The notes under the pieces were generated by a model. That model made no database searches, was not told the origin of the DNA, and saw only the letters and a list, made by a program, of their open reading frames with translations. Below are positions 1 through 9,774 of a DNA stretch of 64,000 nt, in pieces (positions within the stretch are counted from its first letter, which is position 1; every line of letters begins with the position of its first letter). Position numbers and translations under genes: made by a program. Source of the stretch: Bacteroidales bacterium (lineage in GTDB: Bacteria; Bacteroidota; Bacteroidia; Bacteroidales; 4484-276). The stretch is taken from contig DASRND010000032.1 in assembly GCA_035647615.1 (NCBI GenBank), forward strand, positions 1-64,000, in the 5' to 3' direction.

Positions 1-327
1 TAATAAACAGTGAACTTTATATGGGAAAGGTTTACCCTTGACCATTCTTTTCGATAGGTTATAAAAAAAGCCACCGCTCATTGCGCCCCAGCTAAAACGA
101 TAGCAGTATTCATTAATATATTTCTGCAAACTATCAACCCGATGATGTAATTCACAAAGCCAGTCTATGGATTTCATTCGGTTCGTAAAATACTTGTTGT
201 TTCCACATTTCAGACAACTAAATCCCACATCCCATTTGAGTTCTAATAAATAGGATAGAGATGCCCCATCGTTCGGGAGCTTTGACTGGAGGTCAAAAAT
301 TGGCAGGTTTTGGAACCGTTTTTCCAT
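1..327 (-). pseudogene. Internally deleted IS1595-family (ISXO2-like) transposase, runs off window start
   Basis: Reading the minus strand from an ATG at 327 gives an open frame of 109 codons that continues past base 1. The first half looks like the N-terminus of ISXO2-type transposases: a PND..YLLELKW segment, then a zinc-ribbon half with CLKCG. It then jumps directly to what looks like the C-terminal end of the same family (LQKYINEYCYRFSW). The catalytic DDE-like core that should lie between is absent, so this is probably a non-functional deletion derivative. Family assignment rests on recalled motif order, not on an alignment. It may be a passive mobile remnant if terminal repeats survive; the left end is outside the window. 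Confidence 0.6.
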
Positions 328-795
328 TTGTCCCAAAAGTATTGTATTTTTTTGTATTGCCGATATGACTTTCTTAAAAATCTATTTATCTAATTATTTA
401 CATAATAGCTGTAATGATTCACGATCAAGTGAATACTCTCTATTATTTTGTTTAAAAAGTTTTTAAGAAAAATCAGGAGTTAGTTACACTGAATCAAAGT
501 TGACCCGGTTTGCCAGGTAAACTTCCTAAAGGCTCAGCTGGAGATTTCTCCTATAAAATTATAGAGGGAGTGTGGCACAAAATGAGATAGGTCGCATCAA
601 AATAGCCCCATCCCCGTCCCTTCCCCGACGCGGGGAAGGGAGCTCACTTTCGTGGTTTGTACCTGAATCCAAAACGAAGCGCTCCGCTTGGCGAACTCAT
701 ATAAAGCCCGGTAGAAGAGCTCTCCTCTATAGCTTGGAGAGGGGTCAGGGGTGAGGCGAGTAAAGCAGCTTTTTATTTTTAAAAATACTGTGAAT
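328..795. other. Gene-free stretch between transposase remnant and T9SS gene
   Basis: No credible gene. The first part is AT-rich. Bases 600-760 hold a G/C-rich extragenic repeat: a perfect hairpin at 618-640, followed at 720-755 by a CTCTCCTCT...GGAGAGGGGTCAGGGGTGAGG-type segment. This kind of intergenic repeat is scattered in many Bacteroidota genomes. It lies beyond the 3' end of the minus-strand gene that stops at 796. Confidence 0.5.
618..640. repeat. Perfect 10-bp hairpin in extragenic repeat
   Basis: CCCTTCCCCG (618-627), loop ACG, CGGGGAAGGG (631-640). It has no U-tract on either side, so it looks like part of a dispersed palindromic repeat and not an intrinsic terminator. Confidence 0.6.
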
Positions 796-3700
796 TTATT
801 TTTTCACCAGCTTTTGGATGTCTATTCCATTTTCAGTTTTAATAAAAACAAAATACAATCCTGCTGATAAATGGCTGATATCGATAGCTTGGTCATTGCA
901 GCCGATGGGCATCTCCATCATCACAACTCCGCTTTGGTTGATGATGCGTATGCTTCCCGCTTTTGCATTGGTAATCACCAATTGCTCAGCTGCAGGGTTT
1001 GGCCAAATCTTTATGACGGCAGTCCCTTCGGCAGGCAGGTCTGTAAGCGTTTCATCATCTCCGGGTTGCAGATAAAAGGTATGCTCAGTATTTTGATTCA
1101 CTTCAACAGTTATCTGAACAGCTTCAGAAGTTTGGTAACCGTCTGCCGAACAGGTCAGAGTGTAAGTTCCTGCCGGCAGTAGCATCGAATAGTGCGAACC
1201 AAAAGGAGTGGTAGTGGCTACAGCGCCGTTGTCGCTATTTGTAGCAGTAACATGCGCATCGGTTATGGAAATGTTGGTGATGGCATCGCGCACAAAGCCC
1301 TGAATTTTTCCGGTTTCACCACCAATGGTTACCTGAACGGGCGCCGAGTGAACCGACTCGCCCATATTGTAAACCGCTGTGACGGTGTAAATATGTGTTC
1401 CGGCAGATACATTTACATCCACAAAAGCAAGCGCGGGTATCAGGGATGTATTAATCTTTTGACCATCGCGATAAGCATTGTAGCCTTGCAGTTCAACCCT
1501 TGCCGGAGCTTCCCACGCCAGGGCTACATCAGTATTAACAACTGTGGCCGATAGATTTTGAGGCGGATTAAGTCCGGTCACCGGCTCATCGGTTATCTGC
1601 ACATTGTCGATGGCCCACCAGTAATCATATTCGCCCACGTAATTCCATTTAACCCAAACGGTGGATATATGAGCAGCAGCAGTCGAAATATTTAACGTAA
1701 CTGTTATTGCGGGATCAGGATAGCCACTATTGGATGATATCTCATAAACACTCGTCCAGTTTACTCCGTCGCTGCTTACCGAAACTGTTCCTTCCGAACT
1801 TTGGTACTGGCGGAATGACTGATCAAATTTTAAAACCACATAATCGGCATCGCTGCAATTGATGGGAGGTGTAATCAGGTCAGCATCCTGTCCGGAACTG
1901 CTGCCATAGAAATCGCTGTCGATAATGGCAAAGTTGTCGTCGAACCCTGCGCCGGTAAATGTGCGGTAGCCAGGATTGTCGAAAAGCCATGTTTCTCCGG
2001 CAGTGGCATTATCAATATTTTGCCATCCAGCGGGGAGTTCCTGGCCGTCGAAATTTTCGGTGAAAGGCAATTCAACAGCAGGGATAATATTCAGACCGTA
2101 AGCATAAACGCTGTAGCCGCGTGTTCCGGCAAAAATCACATCGGTAGTATTTCCATAAGCCAAATCCCATATCGCCATGTATTCGATGCCTGTATTAAAA
2201 GGCTGCCAGGTTTGTCCTTCGTCGGCGCTGTGAAATACGCCGTTGCCGGCCCCTGCATAAACGTCGGTGCCCGTGGTGCCCAGCACGCTCCAGGCCATTC
2301 CGCTAAGGTTGGGACATTGCGTATAAACGGCTCCGTCGGCAGATTTATAAATTCCTTTGTCTGTCGATTGGTAAACCATTTGGGCCAACGCTCCCGCCGG
2401 ACGAACGGATTGATCCGTGAAATAGCTCACGCCCGTAAATCCTGTAGCTGCTGTATAATTGGCGCCTAAATCATCCGAATAATAAGTTTCGGTGCCCAAT
2501 TGTTCGTAGCTGATCAGCACGCGTAATCCACCACTGCCATTTTCACACATATTAAAGCGCGGATAAAAGGCAAAAGGCAATCCTGCCGAAGCATTCCAGG
2601 TGTTGCCGCCATCGGTGGTATATTCCACTGGCCCGGTAGAGCCGCCCACCCACATGATGTCGGCGTTGTCGGGATGAATCATCACTCCGGTGTAATAGGT
2701 GGTGGTTTGGTGCAGCACCTGCCAGTTTTCGCCATAATCATCGCTATAGAACACACCATTGTTGGTGGCCACGAGCATGCGACCATTTTGCCAGTTGTAA
2801 TCATTAGTAGGTGCAAACCCATAAGCCCACCAGCCCTGCAGGCCTGTGGATTTGTTTTGCCAGGTCAGACCCATATCTGTCGAGCGCCAGATGCCGCTGC
2901 CCTCGGAGCCTGCCCAAAGTTCGTTGCGATCAGCAAAGTAGGCAATGCAATGAACATACACATTGTTGAGTCCTTCCACGCTCATCACATATTGTTGCCC
3001 CTCGCCGCGGATAACGGAGCCCCAGCTTCCAAAAAGCGGTCCGGCCGCAGAGACGCCAACTGCCTGCCAGGTTTTCTCCGGAAAAGTGCTGGCCGCCGCT
3101 GTCCACGTATCGCCGTTGTTGGTACTTTCGTAAATATCACCACCATACACCACGGTTCTGAAAACGTTGTTGTATTTCACAATGCCGCGGGCGAAATTGC
3201 TGGTTGACAAGGCCTGTGTCCAATTAGCGCCACCGTCGATAGATTTAAAAATTCCGAATTGAGCGCCCAGCAGCAGAAAATCAGCATTGGCGGGATCTAC
3301 ATATACGCCATAACATTCGCCGGAAGCTGCCGGGTTTATGGCTGTCCAGGTGGCGCCATCCACGGAAGTGTAAAGCCCCGAGCCTGTTGTGCCCGACACT
3401 GCCAAAAACATTTTTGATGGGTTTGCCGCCGAAACAGCAAAGTCTTTCATAAAACCTACCGCCAGGTTGCTGTTGTTCCATGTCGTGCCACCGTCAGGCG
3501 AATAACGCACGCCCTGGTTGGAGGCTATGCCGGCAACCATAAGCTGTGGGTTGGCCGTCTGCAAGCCGATGCCGATGATGGTCGTGGATGGATACGCGAT
3601 CAGGTTCCAGGCAGCCCCGCCGTCCGTCGATTCGTAGATACCATTTTTGCCGCCGGCATAGAATTTTCCCGCCTGCGTGGGGTGGGCGGTCACGCCGTAC

Positions 3701-4056
3701 ATAATCTTGTTGTTGATGTTGGAAGAATTCCAGGTGGCGCCGCCATCCTGCGAATACCACATTCCGCCATTTCCGCCGGTGGAGCTTCCGCAAGCCACCG
3801 TTACGTGCATGCCATTGGTGGCATCGGTAGCAAAGCCACGGATGTTTCCACCCCACGGGCCATGCGCACTCCATTCACCGCGCAGTTCTTCGGGCACCAT
3901 TGCAAACGATTCCATAGTTTGCGGTTGCAGGTCGCGGGCAATGATTGCCTCGGTGGGGATGATGTCGCCGTTGAGGTCGATAGCCAATGGTTCTTGTGCC
4001 TGCGTAGCCACGCAAAACAGCAAACCAAATAAAAACGTCAGGTAAATGTTTTTCAT
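796..4056 (-). CDS. T9SS-secreted BNR/sialidase-type repeat protein with adhesin-like and FnIII domains
   Basis: 1086-residue secreted protein. Residues 1-20 are a signal peptide (MKNIYLTFLFGLLF..ATQA). To about residue 660 there are many BNR/Ycf48-like repeats of the form S.DGG.TWN, which build beta-propellers (VPS10/sortilin-like). A cleaved-adhesin/MAM-like domain follows (LPFTENFDG...GWQNID), then a fibronectin III domain (PPQNLSATVVNTDVALAWEAP region), a carboxypeptidase-regulatory-like beta sandwich (GKIQGFVRDA), and a T9SS sorting domain at about 1015-1086 (IKIWPNPAAEQL...LSAGLYFVFIKT...KLVKK). The family is known for surface-exposed or secreted proteins; no catalytic residues were recognised, so binding or adhesion is the better guess. 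Monocistronic, with a 654-base gap upstream. Confidence 0.85.
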   Translation of the reverse strand: MKNIYLTFLFGLLFCVATQAQEPLAIDLNGDIIPTEAIIARDLQPQTMESFAMVPEELRGEWSAHGPWGGNIRGFATDATNGMHVTVACGSSTGGNGGMWYSQDGGATWNSSNINNKIMYGVTAHPTQAGKFYAGGKNGIYESTDGGAAWNLIAYPSTTIIGIGLQTANPQLMVAGIASNQGVRYSPDGGTTWNNSNLAVGFMKDFAVSAANPSKMFLAVSGTTGSGLYTSVDGATWTAINPAASGECYGVYVDPANADFLLLGAQFGIFKSIDGGANWTQALSTSNFARGIVKYNNVFRTVVYGGDIYESTNNGDTWTAAASTFPEKTWQAVGVSAAGPLFGSWGSVIRGEGQQYVMSVEGLNNVYVHCIAYFADRNELWAGSEGSGIWRSTDMGLTWQNKSTGLQGWWAYGFAPTNDYNWQNGRMLVATNNGVFYSDDYGENWQVLHQTTTYYTGVMIHPDNADIMWVGGSTGPVEYTTDGGNTWNASAGLPFAFYPRFNMCENGSGGLRVLISYEQLGTETYYSDDLGANYTAATGFTGVSYFTDQSVRPAGALAQMVYQSTDKGIYKSADGAVYTQCPNLSGMAWSVLGTTGTDVYAGAGNGVFHSADEGQTWQPFNTGIEYMAIWDLAYGNTTDVIFAGTRGYSVYAYGLNIIPAVELPFTENFDGQELPAGWQNIDNATAGETWLFDNPGYRTFTGAGFDDNFAIIDSDFYGSSSGQDADLITPPINCSDADYVVLKFDQSFRQYQSSEGTVSVSSDGVNWTSVYEISSNSGYPDPAITVTLNISTAAAHISTVWVKWNYVGEYDYWWAIDNVQITDEPVTGLNPPQNLSATVVNTDVALAWEAPARVELQGYNAYRDGQKINTSLIPALAFVDVNVSAGTHIYTVTAVYNMGESVHSAPVQVTIGGETGKIQGFVRDAITNISITDAHVTATNSDNGAVATTTPFGSHYSMLLPAGTYTLTCSADGYQTSEAVQITVEVNQNTEHTFYLQPGDDETLTDLPAEGTAVIKIWPNPAAEQLVITNAKAGSIRIINQSGVVMMEMPIGCNDQAIDISHLSAGLYFVFIKTENGIDIQKLVKK

Positions 4057-4710
4057 AATTCTAAAATTTGATAGGTTAAGATTATTTTATAAAAACAAAA
4101 TCAAAAGAAAGATGATTGTTTCTGTGGTTGAAAGGAGACAGTAAAACTATAAAAGTTTTTGTGATGTCTCAAAATATTAATTTGGGCGGCTGACGGGCTT
4201 TCCGCTATAGCTGGCTGCGCCATCTGCCGCTGCAATCCCTGCCGCGCTCATCGGCTACTTTAAGACGCTCGAAAGTCCTGCGGACGTTTCGAGGTCTCGT
4301 CCGCACGCTTACGATTCTCATTCAATGCCTCGTGGCGGTTACGTTGTATCTGGATGAGTTCGGACGAGGCTGTGGTGGCTGTGGTGGCTGAGCTTGTCGA
4401 AGCCAGCTTGTTTTTACAGGCTTTGCCTGTTTCAATTCTGGAAAAGAAGCAGGCAGAGCCTTCAAAAATAGACACAGCTTAGGTTGAGGTGGTTGAGCGT
4501 CGGCTGGTGAGCGGTGTCTAGTGAGCGTAGCCGAACCAAGTCGAAGCCAGCCTAAGCCAAACCCCGGCTTTGGATTATGGCGTTGATGTTTCATTCTACC
4601 ATACTGTCGCTCCTACGGAAATAGTTCACTGTTTGAGACAAGTGAGGTTTCTTGATCAATTTTAATCTTTAAAGAATGCCTGCTGAAGATTGAAGACTAA
4701 AGACTGAGGA
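4057..4710. other. 654-base gene-free stretch with extragenic repeats
   Basis: Short frames exist here, but their composition is that of intergenic repeats. Bases 4189-4330 carry a GC-rich segment (GACGGGCTTTCCGCTATAGC...) of a kind common between Bacteroidota genes. Bases 4370-4560 contain CTGAGCTTGTCGAAGCC (4389-4405) and related copies ending in GTCGAAGCCAGC. This is the reverse complement of the TTCGACA.GCTCAG repeat seen again near 57487. Bases 4057-4140 upstream of the BNR gene are AT-rich and should contain its promoter, but I could not place it convincingly. Confidence 0.5.
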
Positions 4711-5874
4711 TTACCTGCTGAGAAGCGTGATGCTAACAACCTCCGGGTGGTTGCCAATGCGTACGCGAGGCCCCCAAGTACCGGCGCCGGTAGAGACATA
4801 AAAATGGGTGTTCATAATTTTCATATAACCGCGGCTCAGCCTGAACACGCGGCGGGTGATGGCTTGCAGCGGCCACATCTGGCCATGGTGGGTATGACCG
4901 GAAATCTGAAGGCAGGTGCCGTTGTCGGCAGCTTCCTGCAATGCGATGGGCTGATGATCCATCACGATAATCGGAAGTTGTGGGTTTATCCCCGAAAGGA
5001 TTTCTTTTAACCTTTTTCTTTTGGTGCCGATGAAATTGCTGCTGCTGGCATCTTCGCGACCGGCCAAAGCAAAAGCGCTGTCGATTTCCACAGCTTCATC
5101 ACGCAAAAAACGGATGCCGTGTCTGGTTAGATATTCTACAGCTTTGTCGGCGCCACCGATGTATTCGTGATTCCCGGTAACGGCAAAGACGCCGTATTTG
5201 GATTTTAGCTGTTCGAAGATCACGCCCAGGTCTTTGTCGATTACCGGCTGCAGCTCTTCATCCACCAAGTCGCCGGGGAAAAGTACAAGATCAGGATTTT
5301 CGGCATTGATAGCATCTACCAGTCGCTGCAGGGTGTGTCTGCCGATAATGTGTCCCAGATGAATATCGGAAGCAAAGACCAGCTGCAACTTTCGCAGTCC
5401 GGGGATAGGTTTGTAAAGATCGAGGCTGAGCCGCTGCATCTTCGGGCGAAGTGCATTTTGATAACCATAAATGATCATTATTATCACCACCAGAATAACT
5501 ATTGAAAAAGTAACGGCATTTATTATTGCCAAATGAGCATCCAGATAATTGGCCGCGGGTTCAATCCATTGCGCCAGCAAATAAACAAAATCAATAGCCA
5601 GCAGCAGCAGCGTAAAGTAAAGCATGGCGGCAAACCACATCCCGCCTGCCAACGACAGCGCATCCGAAAGCTTCACGGGTAGCCATTTGCCGACAATGCG
5701 CACAAGGGGATACATCATCACCGCCAGCACAAAAACGATGATATAAATAGTTACAGCGGTTGCTGACCCAAAAGAGCGCATCGCCACCAGGCCATTTTGA
5801 AAAATGTAATAGCTGATGCCCAGATAAATTACAAAAAAGACGGTGAGGAAGACCGCGAGTTGTTTCCAGTTCAT
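4711..5874 (-). CDS. Membrane-anchored metallophosphoesterase (YkuE/YaeI-like)
   Basis: 387 residues. The N-terminal 150 residues carry four transmembrane helices. From about residue 160 a calcineurin-like phosphoesterase domain follows, with the expected metal-binding blocks in order: ASDIHLGH (D.H), FPGDLVDE (GD), VTGNHEY (GNHE) and SGHTHHGQMWP (GH.H). This domain order (TM helices, then a dinuclear metal phosphoesterase) is that of the YaeI/YkuE group, whose known members act on lipid-linked or phosphodiester substrates; the substrate here cannot be read from sequence. It lies 39 bases beyond the stop of the upstream C69 dipeptidase gene on the same strand, so the two may be co-transcribed. 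Confidence 0.88.
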   Translation of the reverse strand: MNWKQLAVFLTVFFVIYLGISYYIFQNGLVAMRSFGSATAVTIYIIVFVLAVMMYPLVRIVGKWLPVKLSDALSLAGGMWFAAMLYFTLLLLAIDFVYLLAQWIEPAANYLDAHLAIINAVTFSIVILVVIIMIIYGYQNALRPKMQRLSLDLYKPIPGLRKLQLVFASDIHLGHIIGRHTLQRLVDAINAENPDLVLFPGDLVDEELQPVIDKDLGVIFEQLKSKYGVFAVTGNHEYIGGADKAVEYLTRHGIRFLRDEAVEIDSAFALAGREDASSSNFIGTKRKRLKEILSGINPQLPIIVMDHQPIALQEAADNGTCLQISGHTHHGQMWPLQAITRRVFRLSRGYMKIMNTHFYVSTGAGTWGPRVRIGNHPEVVSITLLSR

Positions 5875-5913
5875 AGGTTTGCCAAGATTTTTGGCGAGAA
5901 CAACAGCTACGCT

Positions 5914-7515
5914 TTAAAATTGTTCGTCATATTTCGTCCAGAGCAGGTCGCCAAGTTTCCAGGCCTGATTTACCACGCGTGTTCCCCACTCATTTGTGTA
6001 TTCGGTGAGCAGTTGGCGGGTTTTTTCGGGGTTGTTGGCGTTGTAAGCGTCGAGGGCTTTTTGTTCGATATTTTTCTGGTTGTCCAAAAGTTCTTGCTGC
6101 CAGGGATTCCATACTGCGTCCACGTCGTGGCGCATGTCGCCCCAGCGCTGTGATGCCAGCGTGCCCAGTCGGTTAAAAGCCCACCAGGCCGATTCCATGG
6201 TATAGCCGTTGGGACGTCCGGGGGTTTTGTATGGCGAAGGCAAATCCGTAACCGAACCATAAACGGGGATGTAAATGGAGGTAACCACGTTGTCCATGGC
6301 AAGCCATGCCACTCCGCCAATCTCGTCGGGCAGCCAGTCGCGGCACTGGATAATGGTGGCGTACATGGTGTACCAGCGCGCAATGGGGCGTTCTCCACGC
6401 CAGCCCCAGCCGCCGTTTATTTTAAAAAGCTTGTTCATATCGTAGGGCATCTGTGGATTGGCCAGCGGCGAGATGATCATCCGACCGGAGTCGTCGGCAA
6501 CGGTGAGGTCTTTCACAAAATTAAAAGGGGTGTCTTCGTAATAATCTTTGAAAACCGTTATCAGGTCGCTCATTTCAACAGGGCGGTCAGGTTTTACTGA
6601 AAAAGGATAGTTCTCCTGGTAAGGATCAAGTTTTAAAGAGGGTGCCAGCAAATCGAAAACGCGCCATTCGCGGCGGCGTGAAGCCAGCGAAGTGCGACTT
6701 TCGGGCGCATAGGCATAGCAAAAACGGAAAGGCTCTTCGTCTTTTTTCCACCAGCCGCTGTCGATGGCCATGGTGTAAATATTGGCCGAAGCCATAAAAT
6801 AATCTTTGTTTTCAAGATCAATTTCCTTGATGGTGCTGGCGTTGGCATTAACGCCAACATGATCGTCGGGAACGCGCTGCGCTACCCAGATAGCGCCGCG
6901 GTTTCCTTTGCCGGGACCCACAATCTCCAGATGCCACACTTCCGTTTTGTCGGCAATGGTGAGACATTCTCCATAATCGTTCCAGCCATATTCGGCCAGC
7001 AGTTCACCGCTCATGGTGATGGCCTGGCGTGCAGTGGTGCAGCGTTCGAGCATGAGCTGGCAAAGGCGCTGGCAGTCGATAAGCCCGTTGTCGCTTTGCA
7101 GCACATCGTGTCCGCCGAAAGTGGATTCGCCGACAGCCAACTGATGGTCGTTCAGGCAAGGATACGCTGTGTTGATGTAGCCATGGGTGGAGACGATTTG
7201 CGGAATCTCACCGACTTTGATGTTGGAATAAGTGGGCATGGCCAGCGTGTCGCAGGGTTCGCGCTTGTACATATTTTGTGTGGCGCCTTTGGGATGGGTG
7301 CGTGGTGGCATAATGTCGATCCACGAACGAGTGCGGTGGCTGTCGTCGGTGTGCGAAGTAATCACAGAGCCGTCGGCAGTGGCAACGCGTCCGCAGGTGA
7401 TGGAGGTGCAGCCATCGGGAAAGCCGCCTTCCCAATCAGGTTTATCCTGAGCTGAAGTGAACAATGGCGTGGCAAAAAGCAACGTAGAGATAATCAGAAA
7501 TCTAAAAGTTTTCAT
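5914..7515 (-). CDS. Secreted C69-family dipeptidase
   Basis: 533 residues starting MKTFRFLIISTLLF with a signal peptide ending near SAQ. The mature protein begins shortly before GCTSITCG, which contains the N-terminal-nucleophile Cys expected of peptidase family C69 (Ntn-hydrolase fold), followed by DGSVITSHTDDS. Family members hydrolyse dipeptides; this one is probably periplasmic or exported. An upstream frame extends 28 codons to 7599, but that extension is not hydrophobic, overlaps a TAnnTTTG promoter element (7547-7554), and would place the signal peptide internally, so the ATG at 7515 is preferred. Divergent from the M14 peptidase gene. Confidence 0.88.
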   Translation of the reverse strand: MKTFRFLIISTLLFATPLFTSAQDKPDWEGGFPDGCTSITCGRVATADGSVITSHTDDSHRTRSWIDIMPPRTHPKGATQNMYKREPCDTLAMPTYSNIKVGEIPQIVSTHGYINTAYPCLNDHQLAVGESTFGGHDVLQSDNGLIDCQRLCQLMLERCTTARQAITMSGELLAEYGWNDYGECLTIADKTEVWHLEIVGPGKGNRGAIWVAQRVPDDHVGVNANASTIKEIDLENKDYFMASANIYTMAIDSGWWKKDEEPFRFCYAYAPESRTSLASRRREWRVFDLLAPSLKLDPYQENYPFSVKPDRPVEMSDLITVFKDYYEDTPFNFVKDLTVADDSGRMIISPLANPQMPYDMNKLFKINGGWGWRGERPIARWYTMYATIIQCRDWLPDEIGGVAWLAMDNVVTSIYIPVYGSVTDLPSPYKTPGRPNGYTMESAWWAFNRLGTLASQRWGDMRHDVDAVWNPWQQELLDNQKNIEQKALDAYNANNPEKTRQLLTEYTNEWGTRVVNQAWKLGDLLWTKYDEQF

Positions 7516-7546
7516 AGTACAATTAGTTGTGTTTACAGATGGGCAG

Positions 7547-7554
7547 CAAATGTA
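7547..7554 (-). promoter_or_regulatory. Bacteroidota -7 element for C69 dipeptidase
   Basis: On the minus strand this reads TACATTTG, a perfect TAnnTTTG. The predicted transcript start is near 7540, about 25 bases before the ATG at 7515. No clean TTTG -33 box was found at the usual distance. Confidence 0.45.
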
Positions 7555-7669
7555 AGTGAATTTTGGAAAAGGATCTGGTTTGATATCACCAGCCAACAAG
7601 GTTTTATTTCTATAATTGCACGGCCAATTTTTTAGCTAAAGCTTTTCATCATTGATTATTTTAAAAGTT

Positions 7670-9457
7670 ATGAATCGAAGGAATATCTTTTTTGTATTCG
7701 TTTTATTTGCCCTCGCTGCCTGCACGCGCTCCGGCGATGCTCCTGAAACTACCGAAGCACTGTTGGATTTGAAATTTAGCGAAAGCGAAACGGTGACTTA
7801 TTACGAGGCCATCGAATATTATACGCGGCTGGCCGATCGTTACGCGGAAGCGGAATTATTAAGCTACGGCGTGACGGATGCCGGCAAGCCGCTGCATCTT
7901 TTTGTGATGTCGGTTGGCGGGGTTTTCGATCCTGCCAAAGTGCACGAAAGCGGTCGTGCAGTGGTGCTTATCAACAACGGCATTCATCCCGGCGAGCCTG
8001 AGGGTATCGATGCGAGCCTGTGGTTTGCCGATGATGTGCTGCGCAACGCCAACGGGATGCGCAGTCTGCTCGACAGTGTGGTGGTGTGTATCGTTCCGGT
8101 GTATAATGTGGGCGGCAGCCTCAACCGAAGTGCTTACCACCGCACCGGCCAGACTTCGCCGCATGCGGGTGGGCATCGCGGCAACGCCAAAAATCTCGAT
8201 CTCAACCGCGACTTTGTGAAGATGGATACCAAAAATGCCAAGGCCTTTGCGGAGATTTTTCATACGTGGAATCCCGACGTCTTCCTTGATACGCACACCA
8301 CCAATGGCTCCGATCATCAATATGTGATTACGCTCATCGAGTTTCAGCCCGACGCTTTGCCTGCGGCATTGGGAGCGTTTTACCGCGACACTTTTATCCC
8401 GCATCTTTACGAGGCCATGGAGCAAACCGATTACCCGCTGATTCCTTACGTCAGCTACCTTACGGAGTCGCCGAAGGGTGGCATTGCGCTCGATTTGCAG
8501 CAGCCACATTTTTCGACGGGTTATGTCGGGCTTTTTAATACGCTGGGCTTTATGACCGAGAACCATATTTACAAAGATTTTGATGACAGGGTGCGTTCGG
8601 TGTATGATTTCCTGGGAGTGTTAACAGGTTTTACCGCCAGCCACAGCAGCACCATCCGGGAGTTGCGTGCTGAAGCCGCCGAAACGATTACCAACCAAAA
8701 AGAATTCACGGTGCAATGGTCGCTCGACACTTCACAGCGGCAGATGATTCGCTTTCGTGGCTACGAGGACGAAACCGGTATAAGTCCGGTTACCGGATTG
8801 CCGCGGCGGGGCTACAACCGTCAGAAGCCTTACGACACACTCATCCCATTTTACGATCATTATGTGTCGGCACTTACCGTGGAAGCACCCGAATTTTACA
8901 TCGTGCCGTCGGCCTGGGAGGAAGTTACCGAACGTCTTGCTCTTAACCGGGTGAAGATGTGCCGACTGGCCAAAGATACTGCGCTGGTGGCCGAATATTA
9001 TAAAATTATAAATGTAGCGTCGTGGCCGCAGCAATACAACTGGCACCGCTATCATAGTAAGGTGCAGCTCGAGAAAGTGCGCGATACGCTGATGTTTTAT
9101 GCCGGCGACTATGTGATAAAGATGAACCAGCCAGCCAACAAATACATTGTGGAGATGCTGGAGCCGGAAGCGGAAGATTCGTTTTTTAGATGGAATTTCT
9201 TTGATCCCTGCCTCGAAAGCCGCGAATACTTCTCGTCGTATGGCTTTGAAGAAAACGCCATGAAATACCTCGACACAAATCCTGATTTTAAAAAGCAATT
9301 TGAAGAAGCCGTAAAAAACGATCCTGCGCTGGCCGCCAGCCATCGTGCGCAGATGGGTTACATTTATGAAAATACCGAGTGGGCCGACAACCGCGTAAAC
9401 CGCTATCCGGTGGTACGACTCAACGAAGCTATTCAATTGCCGCTGGTTGCGGAATAA
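7670..9457 (+). CDS. M14-family zinc carboxypeptidase-like lipoprotein
   Basis: 595 residues. The ATG at 7670 is chosen because it starts a lipoprotein signal (MNRRNIFFVF...LAAC, lipid-modified Cys18); the six extra upstream codons add nothing. M14 hallmarks: zinc ligands His106 and Glu109 (NNGIHPGEPEG), DLNRDFVK, third ligand His209 (DTHTTNG) and the likely catalytic Glu297 (TENH). The family removes C-terminal residues from peptides or cleaves peptidoglycan stems. A C-terminal region of about 280 residues beyond the catalytic domain is not recognised. Predicted membrane-anchored on the periplasmic or cell-surface side. Confidence 0.87.
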   Translation: MNRRNIFFVFVLFALAACTRSGDAPETTEALLDLKFSESETVTYYEAIEYYTRLADRYAEAELLSYGVTDAGKPLHLFVMSVGGVFDPAKVHESGRAVVLINNGIHPGEPEGIDASLWFADDVLRNANGMRSLLDSVVVCIVPVYNVGGSLNRSAYHRTGQTSPHAGGHRGNAKNLDLNRDFVKMDTKNAKAFAEIFHTWNPDVFLDTHTTNGSDHQYVITLIEFQPDALPAALGAFYRDTFIPHLYEAMEQTDYPLIPYVSYLTESPKGGIALDLQQPHFSTGYVGLFNTLGFMTENHIYKDFDDRVRSVYDFLGVLTGFTASHSSTIRELRAEAAETITNQKEFTVQWSLDTSQRQMIRFRGYEDETGISPVTGLPRRGYNRQKPYDTLIPFYDHYVSALTVEAPEFYIVPSAWEEVTERLALNRVKMCRLAKDTALVAEYYKIINVASWPQQYNWHRYHSKVQLEKVRDTLMFYAGDYVIKMNQPANKYIVEMLEPEAEDSFFRWNFFDPCLESREYFSSYGFEENAMKYLDTNPDFKKQFEEAVKNDPALAASHRAQMGYIYENTEWADNRVNRYPVVRLNEAIQLPLVAE

Positions 9458-9471
9458 CGATTCGTCAATTA

Positions 9472-9650
9472 TCCGCGAATTTCCTCCGATTATAGCAAAT
9501 TACCGCTAATTATTTTTCGCGTGAATTAGTTTAATTCGAGTGAATTCGTGGATGGTTTTCTTGTCCGCGAATTACCACCAATTATGCGAATTGTCGCTAA
9601 TTACTTTTCGCGTGAATTAGTTTAATTCGAGTGAATTAGCGGAGGATTTA
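9472..9650. repeat. Dispersed AT-rich repeat, two tandem copies (A and B)
   Basis: Copy A spans 9472-9559 and copy B 9561-9650. Both follow the pattern CCGCGAATT...CGCTAATTA(T/C)TTTTCGCG, GTGAATTAGTTTAATTCG, AGTGAATT...GGA. Related copies lie at 18298-18386 and 19720-19790. Each can fold into imperfect hairpins (AATTATGCGA / TCGCTAATT). They are intergenic and non-coding. Confidence 0.75.
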
Positions 9651-9703
9651 TAACCACAACGAAAAAGTTTAATTGTGTGGAATCATTTTATTTTTCCATT
9701 TGA

Positions 9704-9735
9704 TTTGGCCAATTCAAAAGAACTTTTTATTTTTG
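9704..9735 (+). promoter_or_regulatory. Promoter of the tetR-nar unit
   Basis: TTTG at 9704-9707, a 20-base spacer, and TATTTTTG at 9728-9735: a full match to the Bacteroidota -33/-7 consensus. The predicted start near 9742 leaves a leader of about 33 bases before the regulator ATG at 9775. No other clear promoter was found before narG, so this may drive the whole regulator-transporter-reductase set. Confidence 0.6.
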
Positions 9736-9774
9736 TGGGTGAATATTGATTAACTCATTTTATCTTGACATTTT

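Noticed and set aside
572..754. 60-codon ORF
   Set aside because: It consists of a GC-rich palindromic extragenic repeat.
4260..4594. Two overlapping short minus-strand ORFs
   Set aside because: Low-complexity translation of intergenic repeats, no start or family support.
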